DNA of 64,000 bases from Bryum argenteum (GCA_037043015.1 CM073321.1:4283001-4347000), one strand, 5' to 3'; shown: positions 11,098 to 22,463, counted from the first letter of the stretch. Translations and numbers: made by a program. The notes: generated by a model from the sequence alone, not told the origin.

Positions 11098-12262
11098 ATG
11101 AATTTGTATTGCTTGCCAGATGTTAATTTGGATGACGAAGCAATCGATGTTCCAGTCATGGATGATGTCACGCTTGAATGTTATCACCATGAGCGGGTTC
11201 CACCGGTGGAGGACACACTCAAATTGCATGATGTCTCACATACACAGAATGTTGTTGTTGTCCGTGATGAGATAGATTGCACTGAGCAGTCACTCGGGTC
11301 AATGGGTGTCCAAGTTGACTTAGAGGAGAGCAATTATGATAATCAGGTATTTTCTGTTCCACAAACACTGCTCTCACCCATGCCTTCGTTGCGATGTGTT
11401 TTATGGTTCTGACCTTGAATTCATCGCACCAGTGACGAAAGCTCCCCAGTAATTTTGTCGTGGTGCGCCGTTTTCATTTCAGGTCAACGAAGCATCGGTC
11501 AATGATTTAATTTCTAGAGAAGACATAGGTGGGGTTCCAAGCAAATCCTCCGGTACTTGGTTAAATGTTGTTCTCGACCTCAATGGTATTCTCTGCAGTT
11601 GTACCCCATTTTGGAAAGCTAAAGGATACAGAAATCGTGACTTCCGTATTCACTTAGCGACATTGCCAACCGAGGTGGGGAAGAAGCTTGTATGGGTGAG
11701 GCCCAACTGTAAGGACTTCCTCTCTCGGGTGGCATCGTTTGCTTCCATCACGGTTTGGAGTTCGATGATGACAGCAACTACAGAAGCCATTTGTGATTTT
11801 CTCTTTGGTCCGATAAACCCTATAAGGCCATTACGAATTCTTGGTCAAGAGGACTGTGACATGATTCCCTTGAAATCTGGTGGGAGCCGACCTTTGTTCA
11901 TGAAGGAACCGGGAACTCAGAAGTCTATCTTCCTTAAGACCTTGTCAGCTTATCTCTTCAATAGCTTCGATGGTTTTTATACGGAGGCTAATACGCTCAT
12001 CATAGATGATAGTCCGGTGAAGCACGTGCTTAATCAGCCAGAAAATGTTCTTTTACTACCATCTTGGTCTCACAAGGACAATAGGGCACACGAGGATTCT
12101 ATTTTGTTAGATGAGGTTTTGCCGTATCTGTTAGAGCTCCATGAGTTTGACGGTTCCCTTAGCAAGTTTCGGTTATCGTTACCATTTGGACGTGCCATGA
12201 TATATGATGATCGTGCATCATTAGATCTGTATAATGATATACAAAAGGCATTAATAGAATGA
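11098..12262 (+). CDS. FCP1/SCP-like HAD-family phosphatase homolog with an altered catalytic motif
   Basis: Exon 1 is 11098-11346 (83 codons), intron 11347-11482 (GT-AG, phase 0), exon 2 11483-12262. The predicted product is about 342 aa and the frame is clean. Exon 2 encodes WLNVVLDLNGILC, then VWVRPNCKDFL and VWSSM, and near the end LIIDDSP. These are HAD motif I, the FCP1-type basic and Trp block, and motif III/IV (DD) of the NLI-interacting-factor phosphatases that dephosphorylate RNA polymerase II CTD and other nuclear substrates. Motif I is DLNGI instead of DxDxT/V: the acid/base Asp is Asn, so catalysis may be lost. The first exon is acidic with no known domain. It is one of the few undamaged genes here. 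A relative with DFNSILC lies at 18.45-18.6 kb. The start was chosen as the first ATG in frame; further upstream exons are possible. Confidence 0.7.
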
Positions 12263-12418
12263 AAAATTATTTTATATTCTATTGTCAAGTAATTTTCGAC
12301 CCTTTGATTTTAATTTGAATTTGTATCTTAGAATGTGAACCTCCCGTAGTAGCTTTGTAGGACTTTTCATTGGTTTCTGAATTTTCAGTTTGAAAAATTG
12401 TTGAAATAGAATACGCAG

Positions 12419-13168
12419 GGTGATTGTCGTGCTTCTGTGGATTCTCTGATGAATGCTGCGGATTTCGGGCCTTCACTTCGGAGTAGAGGACGATTATTGC
12501 AGTCTGCTGAAACGGCTCAATCTACCATGGATTTTTCGACAATCGCAGTAGAAGATGGAGTAGTTAACAGCCTTGTCACTAAGTCATCACCTCAAAAGGT
12601 GTTGCAATCGGCTTCCCCTGTGTCGCCTCCAAAAATAAATCAGAATGGTTCTCCTCTTCAAATTACATGTACGCCTACGAAGCGTATGTTATACGACATT
12701 GACGCGGATATTTGTGATGAAGCTTTTGTAAAGGTTTGTTCCACTGTGCATTTAGTGCTTTTGAGTTAAGTATTTGCAAGAACGAATAACTATTTGTAGA
12801 TATACTGCTATACACTCTTATACGTTACACAATTCTTAGACCTTGTACTCATATGCTACCTATTGCATGTATGTATCTATTCGCTCGTTCACTTATAAGA
12901 AATGCCATTGTTTCATTTTGTCCAGGATCCTGTTTTGGAGAGTCTAAATGCATGTCCTTTGAAGTCTACGGAACAACGAGCAATCAAGCCTTCGTCAGAA
13001 AACCGCCGTCACCCGCTACCTAAGTCAAGCATTGAGGACCGGCGTCGCGAAAGACTGCAACGCCTTCTTGATAATCCATTGATGCAAGACAATGATTCTA
13101 GCTGGACACGTCGGCGTCAACGAGCATTCATCCAATCTCGTATTGTTGCTTATGGTGGAACTCCGTAG
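12419..13168 (+). CDS. Hypothetical Ser/Arg-rich protein, two or more exons
   Basis: An acceptor (ATACGCAG, ending 12418) opens an exon at 12419-12733. A GT-AG intron at 12734-12925 is in phase and leads to exon 12926-13168 (stop TAG). The product has no domain I recognise. It contains VEDGVVNS, then a Ser/Pro-rich stretch, then a basic C-terminus with DRRRERLQRLLDN and WTRRRQRAFIQSR. The segment around EDGVVNS and the Ser/Pro stretch also occurs at 29.44-29.53 kb, so it belongs to a repeated family. The true 5' end is not clear; it could be an upstream non-coding exon, or the 3' part of a transcript that begins at the FCP1-like gene. Frames are clean. Confidence 0.5.
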
Positions 13169-13487
13169 TAGTTACATCTATTAACTACAGAAGTAATTTT
13201 GTATAGATTTGATAGTCATCACTCTTATATGGCATATTTTGTGAATCACGATTGATACTTACAAGCGAATAAATGGAATATTCTTTTATTCCCATCCTTT
13301 TTCTATCGTTTGTTTAGAGCTATGTCTCTTTTTACATATATTTATATCAATTTTGATGCATCATCTAGTACTTTATGCTTAACATTCATAGATATTTCAG
13401 ATGATTCTCTACTCTTAAAACTCCCAAAGTCCTGCATATTTCCCAATATAACGAATATGGGGTTACTTGTTAGTGATGATCTGATAA
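13169..13487. other. Intergenic sequence, no gene seen
   Basis: AT-rich spacer between the 12.4-kb gene and the CACTA-type element. No coding signal. Confidence 0.4.
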
Positions 13488-15851
13488 CACGAGAGGAAAA
13501 CAGTGTCCAAAGGGACACAGTTTAATGTGCGTTTTGACGCAGTTTAACGCCGTTTAACAGGGTCAATTTATGTGACGCAAAAATGCCAAAATAGTCACGG
13601 ACGTCTTTTGGGCTTGACGTCGCACGTCTAAACGTGTTAAACCGTTTAACATAAGATGACGTGCTACGTCAAAACGGGTCATTTTAGAGCAGGTAAGTGA
13701 CCTAGAGTCAGTAACTTCCGAAGTAACTTAGTTTCCAAGGTGGCTATGACATGGACATTTCTCATGTTTAATTTCTACGTGGTCTATGACGTGCACACGC
13801 CCTCGTCGTTTTGGATGGATGAAGAATTTGCTCATGTGGCACATTTTTAATGGCTGAGATTTAGACACGTGGCGTGATCTTGGATTTTGCATATAATTTT
13901 GCACTAGAATTTAGGTATCCATTATATACTTATATTGTGTTAACGTTGACGCAGAGTGACGTGTTTCTGGAATGCATCACCATCGTTAAATTTGACGTTG
14001 TTTAATATTGTTAAACACAAATTTCGTTTGTTTTAACGTGTTTCGGATGTTTCTTTAGACGTAGAGTGACATTCACGTTATCAAGTTATGACTAAAAAAA
14101 AGCAGAGCCTCATGTCAAAGTTGACACACTTAAATACGAATGTTACGTGTTTTAGCGTGTTTCGAGTAAAGAGACAAGACGTAGGATGACGTTCGCCACG
14201 TCATTCATTCGACGCAATTCGATGGCAGATGTGTGTCAAAAGAAATACAACATGACACAATATGACGGAAATGTAAACGTCAAAAGTGACGTTACATGAC
14301 ACATTCGATAACGTAAATGCAACGTTTAAAATAACACACTCTGACAGAAACATACACGAAATGGAGTGCAACATGAAGCTGGTCAGTGCTTTCGCCGTAT
14401 TAGATGGAAAATTAGCCACGGATATAAAGTCGCAAGTATTGAGTAGCATAAAGCATAAAGGCTACTTGTATGTGCTATGTGATAAGGTACTAGTTGCGTT
14501 ATTCTACGTCAATAGTGACGCGCTGGCGTTAAACCTGCGTCAATAGTGACGCATTCAAGTACCCTATATAATGGCGTCTCGAAAAACACAACCTTTGTCA
14601 CTTTTTACGGGCGCATCACTTTTGACGCAGAAACCCTAGCTGCAGTAGAGTGACTTTTTGGGATTCCTCATGCTGGATTCTTCTTGATCTGCACAGACAC
14701 GCTAAGTTTAATAAGGCACGTCATGCAATCAAACTAGGATGGAGATCATCACGATGCAACTCTTGAACAACCTAAGAATTGCAAAGAAAGAATAAAAACT
14801 TGTAAAACTCCAACACCTCTACAACTCATACTTTAACAATCTAACATGTTACTCTCTAAAAATGTAGAACTCTAACACAAAATGTGTAGAAATCAAAGCA
14901 AGACTGAGATTCTAGCTTATATCTTCTGTGAAAGTACCATGACCTAACTATGGCGGCTAACCCTAGCCGCCTCTGTTCATCCACCCGGATGAAAGTCATC
15001 CCTGTAGATGGACTAAAGTACGTTATTCTAGACGTCATAGTAGACGTCATGTGATAGGGTACTCATTGCGTTATACTACGTCAAAAGTGACGCGTTGGCG
15101 TTAAACCTACGTCAACAGTGACGCATTCACTTACCCTATATGATAACGTCTCAAAAACAGTGTTTAACACAACCTATGTCACTTTTGAAGAGTGCGTCAC
15201 TTTTGACGAGCGGGTCACTTTTGCCGCAATAACCCTAGCTGCCGCGAAAGCTTAAAGCTTCATGCACTTTCTTAAAACGAGTTTCCTAAAACACAATTTA
15301 ACATAATCTATATTACTTTTGACATTCACGTCACCACTGACACTCTCTAGAATCATTGACCAAGTCAAACCCTAACAGCCACGTTACCCTTACCATTGAT
15401 GCAATTGATACGTCAGCTATATCATTACGTTTTCTTAAACACACATTGACACAATTTTGCGTAAAGAAAGGCACCAACATCACTACTGACATCCCCCAGG
15501 ACCAAACACCTACTTGTCCTTGTCACCTCTATCTTCTAGATAAGCTTTCCATGTCACCAAGGCATTTCCACGTAAAAAATGAAGTACTAAAGTTACCCCC
15601 ACTAAGGGACGTACATGTCAACGTTGACGTGGTTCTGTTATTTTTAACGCAAAACCGTTCTTCCAAAATCCAAACGTGTCACTATCGACACTTGCTGTTA
15701 ACTCAACGTCAATAGTGGCAGAAGTATGTTAAACCGATTAACATGCACTATGTCAGTGTGGACAAGTTTTCCACACTAATTTTGATTAATCTAAGTATAC
15801 GTCACTTTTGACGCAAAATAACAATGGACAAAACACTGTTTTCCTCTAGTG
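13488..15851. mobile_element. Non-autonomous CACTA-type (En/Spm) DNA transposon, 2.36 kb
   Basis: The left end reads CACGAGAGGAAAACAGTGT. The right end, on the opposite strand, reads CACTAGAGGAAAACAGTGT, giving 18 of 19 matches. Both ends are flanked by TAA (13485-13487 and 15852-15854), the 3-bp target duplication expected of CACTA elements. The interior is dense in TGACGC, TTTGACG and ACGTCA motifs in both orientations, which looks like the subterminal transposase-binding repeats of this superfamily. I find no transposase frame, so it would depend on another copy. It lies just upstream of the gene A-like exon at 15976 and may have replaced or split the 5' part of that gene. Confidence 0.85.
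14486..15250 (+). repeat. Direct repeat pair of about 180 bp inside the CACTA-type element
   Basis: 14486-14660 and 15057-15250 share the order GGTACT, GCGTTATtCTACGTCAA, GTGACGCGyTGGCGTTAAAC, GCATTCA, ACCCTATAT, TTTTGACG and AACCCTAGCTGC. About 400 bp of unrelated AT-rich sequence lies between them. It could be an internal duplication in the element. Confidence 0.7.
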
Positions 15852-15867
15852 TAAGCTAGCTCATAGC

Positions 15868-15917
15868 GTCGGGTCGACGATAACACTTGACTTGGAAGTT
15901 GATATCGTCGTGTCGAC
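15868..15917. repeat. Two copies of a second palindrome family upstream of gene A3 exon
   Basis: 15867-15884 contains CGTCG, GGT, CGACG followed by ATAAC. 15903-15917 contains TATCGTCG followed by TGTCGAC in the opposite sense. Both are variants of the TTATCGTCGACCC/ACGATAA palindrome seen at 17491, 17599 and 17753. They lie 59-108 bp before the splice acceptor at 15975, much as the other palindrome lies before gene A acceptors. Confidence 0.65.
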
Positions 15918-15975
15918 TCTAACATCCCGACTTGTTTCACAATTTTAAAATGAATATGTGATTATTTCTATGCAG

Positions 15976-17973
15976 ATGTTCGAAGCGTACTATTTCGGCT
16001 TCAAAGACCAGAAGAAAGTGAAGGGAGCCTTAAAACTTGTTAGAGTCGCAAACATGATGGACAAGAACGATAATATGTTTGCAAATTCTCCATACACGAG
16101 CACGTACGAGCACCCAAAGAGTCACGTGCCCGTCATCGTGTACTCTGATTCACCCCCTACTCCGACATTTCCTCTGCAGTCACCCAACGAGCTAATACCT
16201 GCAGCTGTTAGACAGATCAAGTGTGTGGGTTCTCATCTCTCTAGCAATCCTCGAATTGAAGGTCTCAATCAGTTCGAGTCAAATACCTTCCAGATCATGT
16301 CACTGTTGTCGTCTTCCCCCAAATTGTCCCTAAATCCGACAGGGGAAGGGAGTGATGTGAGTTTGGCGCAGTAGAATCCCAACAAATCCGACAATGATGC
16401 GCAACGGAGGGAGGCGAGTGAGGCCAAGTCAGATTCTGTCCCAGAATCACAGTCAGTAGATGATCTTGCCCCATCTCTAGCGCGCACTCGTGTACATCCT
16501 GGCGGAGAAAGTCCAAACAACAACGACGCAATCGTGCCATACAATTAAACCGCTGCGGATATTGCGATGGAACAGCCGAATGACACCGCCAGAGTCTATC
16601 CTGTCAACGATGTCCTTGTCGGGAAGGTCGTTGAAGGATTTCTTGTAGAGGCTTTCGATGAGTCTGACGATCAGGACAATGCTGCAAACGCTACGATGGA
16701 TGAAGCTATTGGGGAGCAACATGATGGAGCTCGCGCTTCGATGGAAGAAGCAGTCGCGGAGGAGGCTAATGATGATTTAGTCCCAAGCGATGCTAAACAG
16801 CAGAACGACGAGGTTGCGCTAGATGGACAAAACAATGTCGAGTCTTCTAGGGCACAACATGAGAGAGCTGATGAAGAATCGGAAGCTGCTCGCTTGCGTG
16901 ACGCTGCTGTAGAAGAGGAGGAGGTCGTGAACGATGACGACGTTATAATCTCCGCAGTAGTAGCAAGACAACCTCCCAATCCAAAAGACATCATCAATTT
17001 GAGTGATAGTGAGTTTAATATTCACTCTTTGGTTAGCGATGATGAGGAAGATGATCTTCCCCCACCCAATATGAAAGCTCTCGTTGTCAAGAAGAAAACA
17101 ATAAAGGTCGAGAAGGACGACTGGGTCAAGGAGACGGCGAAGTTAGATAGGAAGAAGAAGCGGCGGGAGGCCAAGGCGCAGAAAAAGGCGGAGGAAGAGA
17201 AGGAGCGCCTAGCGGCCCAAAAGAAGCTTGCCGATGCTTAAGACGCAATTCGACTTGTGACGGAGAAAGTCACCCAGGTTGAGGCTGAGGCTGCGGCGAA
17301 ACTTCTGGCATTTCAAGATGAGGTAAAAGAGCAATTTAAATTGTTGCAGGAACAGTTGGCTAAGTTCGTTGTAGCGGCTGGTGCCCCTCAAAGCCAGTCA
17401 CTATCGGCTTGACCAGCCGCCACTGTATCTCTCTCGTCGCTATCTATGAGCGCTCCTCTGCGTGAGCCTTGACGAGATGATTTCCATGTTTATCGTCGAC
17501 CCAACGATATGTCTGGGACATCTTCTGACGCCGGCATCCCTTCAGTTAATCATCAACTTGTCGTCACTGCTGTCGCTAAGGTTCAGCAGACAGAGGTTTA
17601 TCGTTGACCCGACAATACAACTAACCTCACTCAGCAAGCTTTTGCTGCTACAGAAGCTGGCCAAGCAGTTGGCGCATCCGATGAGGTTGTAATCCTTGCG
17701 GATCAGGATCAGCAGGACCGAAATGACGTTGCTGAAGCCAAGTAGCCTGAGGGTTATCGTCGACCCCACGATAACACTTACCTTCTTGAACATGCCTATG
17801 GGGCTACCATAGATGGCAACCTGGTAGGAGGTTTGAAAGAGTCGCAATCGCCATCCACAACGGATGTAGATTTGGTCGACTACAAGTTGCAAGCTGAGGT
17901 CATCGTCGTCACTGAACAAGAAATTGCCCCTCCTCCTTCCCATCAACCTCCTGCCGCTAACGATCCCAATCAG
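15976..17973 (+). pseudogene. Gene A3: gene A 3'-exon-like sequence, one long frame with several in-frame stops
   Basis: An acceptor (TTCTATGCAG, ending 15975) and a donor (AATCAG/GTACAGG, GT at 17974) bound 666 codons that stay in one frame with no frameshift. The frame is broken only by stops at 16372, 16546, 17239, 17410, 17470, 17605 and 17743. The start, MFEAYYFGFKDQKKVKGALK, recalls the start of gene A exon 3 (LSLNAYAIFDAEDREDIDQA) and sits after an equivalent intron. The middle is very acidic (DDEEDDLPPPN). It is followed by a Lys-rich coiled coil (about 17100-17400, KKKRREAKAQKKAEEEKERL). The last third has a repeated YRRP-N/H-DN peptide encoded by palindrome copies. At 17605 the codon is TGA where the sister repeats have CGA. 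Membership of the gene A family is inference from position, start and architecture. Confidence 0.5.
17491..17775. repeat. Three copies of palindrome family 2 inside gene A3
   Basis: The copies lie at 17491-17509, 17599-17617 and 17753-17775. The best is 17753-17775: arm GTTATCGT, centre CGACCCC, then ACGATAAC. The spacing is 108 and 154 bp. In the reading frame each encodes YR(R/stop)P followed by an acidic or polar pair, so protein-level repetition may explain part of the conservation. Confidence 0.75.
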
Positions 17974-18449
17974 GTACAGGCATCTGACCCTTATTATTTT
18001 GGGTGATTCTATCTTGCATGGAGTCTTCCATTTGACACTCTAGGAAGTGGTTCTAGTTATGTTTTCTAATATGAATTCATTCGTCTTGATAGGATGTCAT
18101 CACCGGTTCATGATGACTAGCGCGCAGACGACCACCCCGTCTGTGGCGACATTTAATGTATTGTATCGTACAATAGTGTTGAGAAGTTGTCGTGAGTTTA
18201 TACAGACCTTAAAGATGTACATTATTTCAGACATATATATAAAGAGTGACAATTTTTTCAGAGACTTGCGCATGTGTCTAACTGTCATTGCATATCAATG
18301 TATATAATGCCAAGCTCCGGAACAATATATGCGTGCATCATCTGCTTACCTTGGAAGCTGATCGCTCCTATCCACTCCCGGCCTCCTCTATCTCATCATT
18401 TCATCACGTATCATCATATCTTTGTTTGTTGTGTACTGATCTGGTAGAT
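17974..18449. other. Probable intron or spacer
   Basis: No coding signal between the gene A3 donor and the FCP1-like remnant. AT-rich. Confidence 0.4.
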
Positions 18450-18690
18450 TGCGTCGAGGGTATGAGGGTGATCATTCAGATACCGCCCCCTCCGCCGCGG
18501 AGGAAGTGGGTGAACATTGTCTTTGACTTCAATAGTATACTTTGTCATACAGGGTTGCAGACGACGCGTGTCGTGAGTTACCAACCCGATGAGACCAAAA
18601 ATGACCCAATTTACCTCTAAAACCTAGCAAAATGGTCCACCTTCCGGGTAACGTTCCACGGAGATTCTGTGAAGTGCAAAGACAAGATAA
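18450..18690 (+). pseudogene. FCP1-like phosphatase remnant
   Basis: The frame from about 18450 encodes a Pro run followed by KWVNIVFDFNSILCHTG, which matches WLNVVLDLNGILCSCT in the FCP1-like gene at 11.1-12.3 kb. It is the HAD motif I region and again lacks the second Asp. It continues to a stop (18618-18620) and, in the same frame, to about 18690. There recognisable sequence ends where a GC-rich segment begins. Its place after gene A3 mirrors the FCP1-like gene after gene A, so the pair was probably duplicated as a block. Confidence 0.6.
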
Positions 18691-19774
18691 AGTACGGATT
18701 GACTACCGGTTCGACGCTACAACGACCTACCCAAATCTTGGTACACCGGACTAGTAGGTTTGGTGGTTTAGACCTAGCCGTTTCCCTAACCCCAAAACCC
18801 CAGGGTAACCGGTTTGGTGCTGATCCGGTTGCCCCTCTCAGCTCAAATGGTATCCTGACCGGTTAGGACTTAGTAACGATGGGTGATTTAATTTAACCTC
18901 CGTAAATCCTCGGAGGGGTCCTTCCTATTGGTTTGGAAGAGCGCGGAATGTCACTCTCTACCGGATGATTAAGGTGATCGGAGTTTCACCGTTTTGTGTC
19001 CTAGTGTCCTCACCTCTCCTGGAGTCCTTCCCTTACCACCACTGCCACTTTCCGGGTTTCTTCCCGAACAGTGGGTCACACAGCAATGATCCGGTTCTCT
19101 CCTCTTACTAGTCAAGGGGGGGGGGGGAAATTACTTGCGATCCGGATTTCAGTGAATGGCATCCCACCACTAGATCCACGAGATTTCTACTGACGAATCC
19201 GGAGGAGGTTTGTCAGTATCCAGGTTTGTGTACACTTCGGAGGGGGGACTTCCCTCAACCGAATATCCCGTCCAGGAGGTCGACGGTTAGGGCGGCTTCA
19301 CTCGCTAGCCGTAACGTCTCTGTCCAATCCGGATGATGTAGCAACTCACCTAACCGACAAAACACACCCCCCCCTAGGGTTGTTCGGATTCTCCCACTCG
19401 GATCTCTTACTGATCGTACTACCCCTCCAGCACTCCCTCACCGGGTACTAAACTAGCGACTACCAAATCAACAAGGGACTCTCTGTACCCACGCCAGGAC
19501 TCAGACCTCACTTGCATGCATACAACCCCGGAATCCCACACACACAACACAATACAAGGACAAGAGTTTCTTAGATGCAAGCTCAACCTTTACTCACAGG
19601 TGCGGAAATTACAGGAAAGACCCGAAGTACTCCGCAGAGCTTTTGATAAGTACATGGGGCCCCGGATTTCCCGGGAACCCTATCAGATCCGAAATTCCCG
19701 GACTCCGAGATTCCCGGGGTGAGTGTCAGTAAGGCATCTGCTATTTCTAGCTAAATCTAACCTAACTAACACTA
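18691..19774. other. GC-rich segment with CCGG-rich short repeats, no gene seen
   Basis: GC-rich sequence unlike its neighbours, with many CCGGAT, CCGGTT and ATTCCCGG words, and a G run of more than 10 near 19118. At 19660-19720 the words GATTTCCCGGGAA, ATTCCCGG and GATTCCCGGGG form overlapping inverted repeats. No coding signal. Confidence 0.5.
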
Positions 19775-21388
19775 AATACTATCTTCCTCCGGCGGCGTGG
19801 GTCGGCTCGAGGTGTCTGGTGGCGGGGCATTCCTCCTGGGAGTACCCTCCCATTTGCAGAAGGGATCTGCCTTTTGTCCTATCCGGGTGTCGATGGAAAA
19901 CCGCAGGATTTACTGAGTCCTCCGGCTCTTCCACCTATTCCGGAGCGCTTGTAGTTTTGACGGAGGGGGAACGGGGTGGGCCTCCTGTTCATCTTGTGGG
20001 ACCGTGGGCTCCTCCGGTTGTCCCTGTCCACCGTGATCCCCCACCTCCTCGCCTTGGGTCTCCAGTTGAGGTTCTGCCACCTCAGACTGCCCGGTGGGTC
20101 CTGACTCTTCACCTTCGATACTCGCAAGTAGGTCTTCACCCGGTTGCTGGGAGGGGCCGACCTCTCCTTCTTCTGTTTCCTCGACCTCTGCAAATCCGGG
20201 TACCCTCTCTTCACCCATGGTCTCACTTCCCGGAGGGGGTGTTCTAGCTCGATCCTCCTCCCTCTCCTCGGGCACATTACCATCCTCCGGAACTCCTTGC
20301 TCTTCCGGAACGGGTGGGGGCACCTCCTCAATTTCCATCGGCGTCGGTCCATAAGTGGACACCCCTGGGGGTGCGATCATCTCCTCCTCCGGAATGGCCG
20401 TTTCCCTCGCCTCCACGTGGGGGAGGGCCCCCAACAACCTGCCTGTGAGTGTCCGGAATTTTTTGAGACACTGATTAATCCCTGTTGAGTGCCTCCGGAG
20501 CAACTCCAGTGATTGAGGTGACTCACTAATCCCAATCCGGGCGTCGTAGAAGGTCGCCTTGGTTTAGGCCTCCGCATCCGGTTGCAGCACCTTCAGGATG
20601 GAGTGCAGCACCGTCCTGTCGATGTTCTGTAACTTGCGGAGTGCAGCCTCCTGCTCCTGCATGGTTCTTCGGAGGGCTTCCACCTCCGGATGTGCCCCCG
20701 TGTCCAAGGGGTCCGATTCGCATTGGACTCCCACGGAGGTCTTCTCCTTCAGCTGGGCTTTCAGCACCAGCTCCACCTTCTCCCTCCTTAGCTTGGCCGC
20801 CTCTCGCTGCATCTCCTCGGCCAATTCCGGATATCGTTCCACGTTGGGCGTCTGGAAGACCCTCTCGAGTCGTGCCAGCGAGGTGAACAGCTCCTCATTT
20901 TCCCGGTCCACCTCATCCATGGCCAGCCGGATGGGGTGGAGGATACCTTTGCTGGGTATACGATAGTAGGGGCGAGGAAGAATCGGAGTTGTGTTCCCCG
21001 TCCCTGGTGTTATGCCTCCCCTGTGGGACGACTCCGGGGCCGCCACTGATGCTGGGGTTGCAGGGGCTGGGTCGCTTCTCTGCTCCGGTAGCTCCAGCCG
21101 AAGGGGGGTGGTCCTCTCCGGAGTGTCATCCTCCTCCCCTACGAGCAGCCTTCTCTTCACCTTGGGTTGACTCCCTGGATTCGGTTCTTCTACCTTAAGA
21201 GGAGTCTGGTCCTGCATAGGTGTAGGGTCCGGACTTGGGGCCTGATCCTCCTCGATGGCCCTCGGGTTTGCCTCCGGACTGGCCGACCTCCTCCTCTTCT
21301 TGGTCTTGCGCTTGAGGTTGGGTAGCCGCCCTCCTGGGGGTCCCGCGCCAAGTGGAGACACCCCTGCGTTCTGCCCGGTTGCGGTCAC
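19775..21388 (-). pseudogene. Pro/Glu-rich coiled-coil protein of unknown family, frame not intact
   Basis: One minus-strand frame runs from an ATG at 21388 through about 530 codons, though not without interruption. The order is a Gly/Pro start, a basic KRKTKKRRR patch, a Pro-rich linker, and a Glu/Arg-rich coiled coil (about 20640-20960; ELAEEMQREAAKLRREK, then EVEALRRTMQEQEAALRKL). A second part starts LLRRHSTGINQCLKKF and is followed by a long Pro/Glu-rich stretch. I do not recognise the family. Sharp GC enrichment over 18.7-21.8 kb and the lack of introns suggest an inserted element; a gag-like structural protein is one possibility, with no zinc knuckle or pol nearby to support it. Confidence 0.4.
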
Positions 21389-22463
21389 TCGTGTACCTCG
21401 TTTCTAAATGTGTTAAACCATTTCTTGCACATCCACGTTTGGAGTATCCTTCATCCTCAGGTTGTCCACGGTCTCTGCTTCTTTCTTTTCTCTAAATCCG
21501 CACCCGTCCTGCAAGTCAAATTGGCCTCCAACTCCTGCAGTGGACTCTTATTGAAGAATTTCTTGAAGGCCATGTACCCAAGCACGACTAATTCCATCCT
21601 CTTTAAATATCCGCGTCAACGTTTCTTCACTAGAACCGATGCTAATTTCAACGCCCACAACTATATAATCGTCGGCAACAATCCTGCCGCTTATGTGGTT
21701 GTTCCTTCCGTGAACACTCTCTTTCCCGATCCTTGAGTCCATTCGCATCCGGGTCCACCCTCGCACTCAGACCCCTTAAAACAAATCTAGGACTTTTGTT
21801 TTGTCATACATTTGAGAGGTTCCTAGAACTTTCTTCAAGTTATGGGTGGTAAACCCTCTAATGACATGTCCAAGGACTCCAAGTTGTACTGCATCATGTC
21901 TACGAATGTGCCCTATGTGTGGAACCAGCTTCTGGTTAAAGGGAAAACATTACTGTGATTACTTTCATTTATCGTATTAGTTTTGAGAAAATTTGAATTT
22001 GCCTCAAATATAGCTTAATTGCAATGCTTCGGTTCTAATGTCATATCGGACCATCACCAATGCCGCCGTTTATGATTTTAAAATTGTCTCTTCTATGAGT
22101 TTTAATGATTTTACCATGCAAATGCCTTTCACAAACTTAGCGTTTATTTATATGATATTCAAGTTATTACTGTTCTGCGACATACTGCTTCCCTGGATGA
22201 TATTCTCCCACTTTGTCGCTCTTTGGTGTCAGATTCCTCTTTCAATAGTGAAGGCTCTGTGAGAGCGTGAAAACGCCCTCTTATTTAAAATAATATTTAA
22301 TGTGGTTTTTATTAATGAAAAGTCAACAAACCATGTCATTTGGAAGTAAATTGATGCAATTAGGATAATTTAATTATGAATGTAATATGTATATTAAAAG
22401 TTAGTTGTTGGAAGGCCTTTGGTAGATTGTTTGGCGCAAAATTAAGCTTTGGATTAGAATTAG
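21389..22463. other. Spacer, no gene seen
   Basis: GC content falls from about 21.7 kb. No coding signal or RNA gene seen. Confidence 0.4.

Noticed and set aside
14486-15250. A terminal-repeat retrotransposon in miniature (TRIM)
   Set aside because: The direct repeats lack TG/CA ends, a primer-binding site and a target duplication, and lie wholly inside the CACTA-type element.
18691-21760. An LTR retrotransposon on the minus strand
   Set aside because: The GC-rich block and coiled-coil frame suggest an inserted unit, but I found no LTRs, primer-binding site, zinc knuckle or pol.
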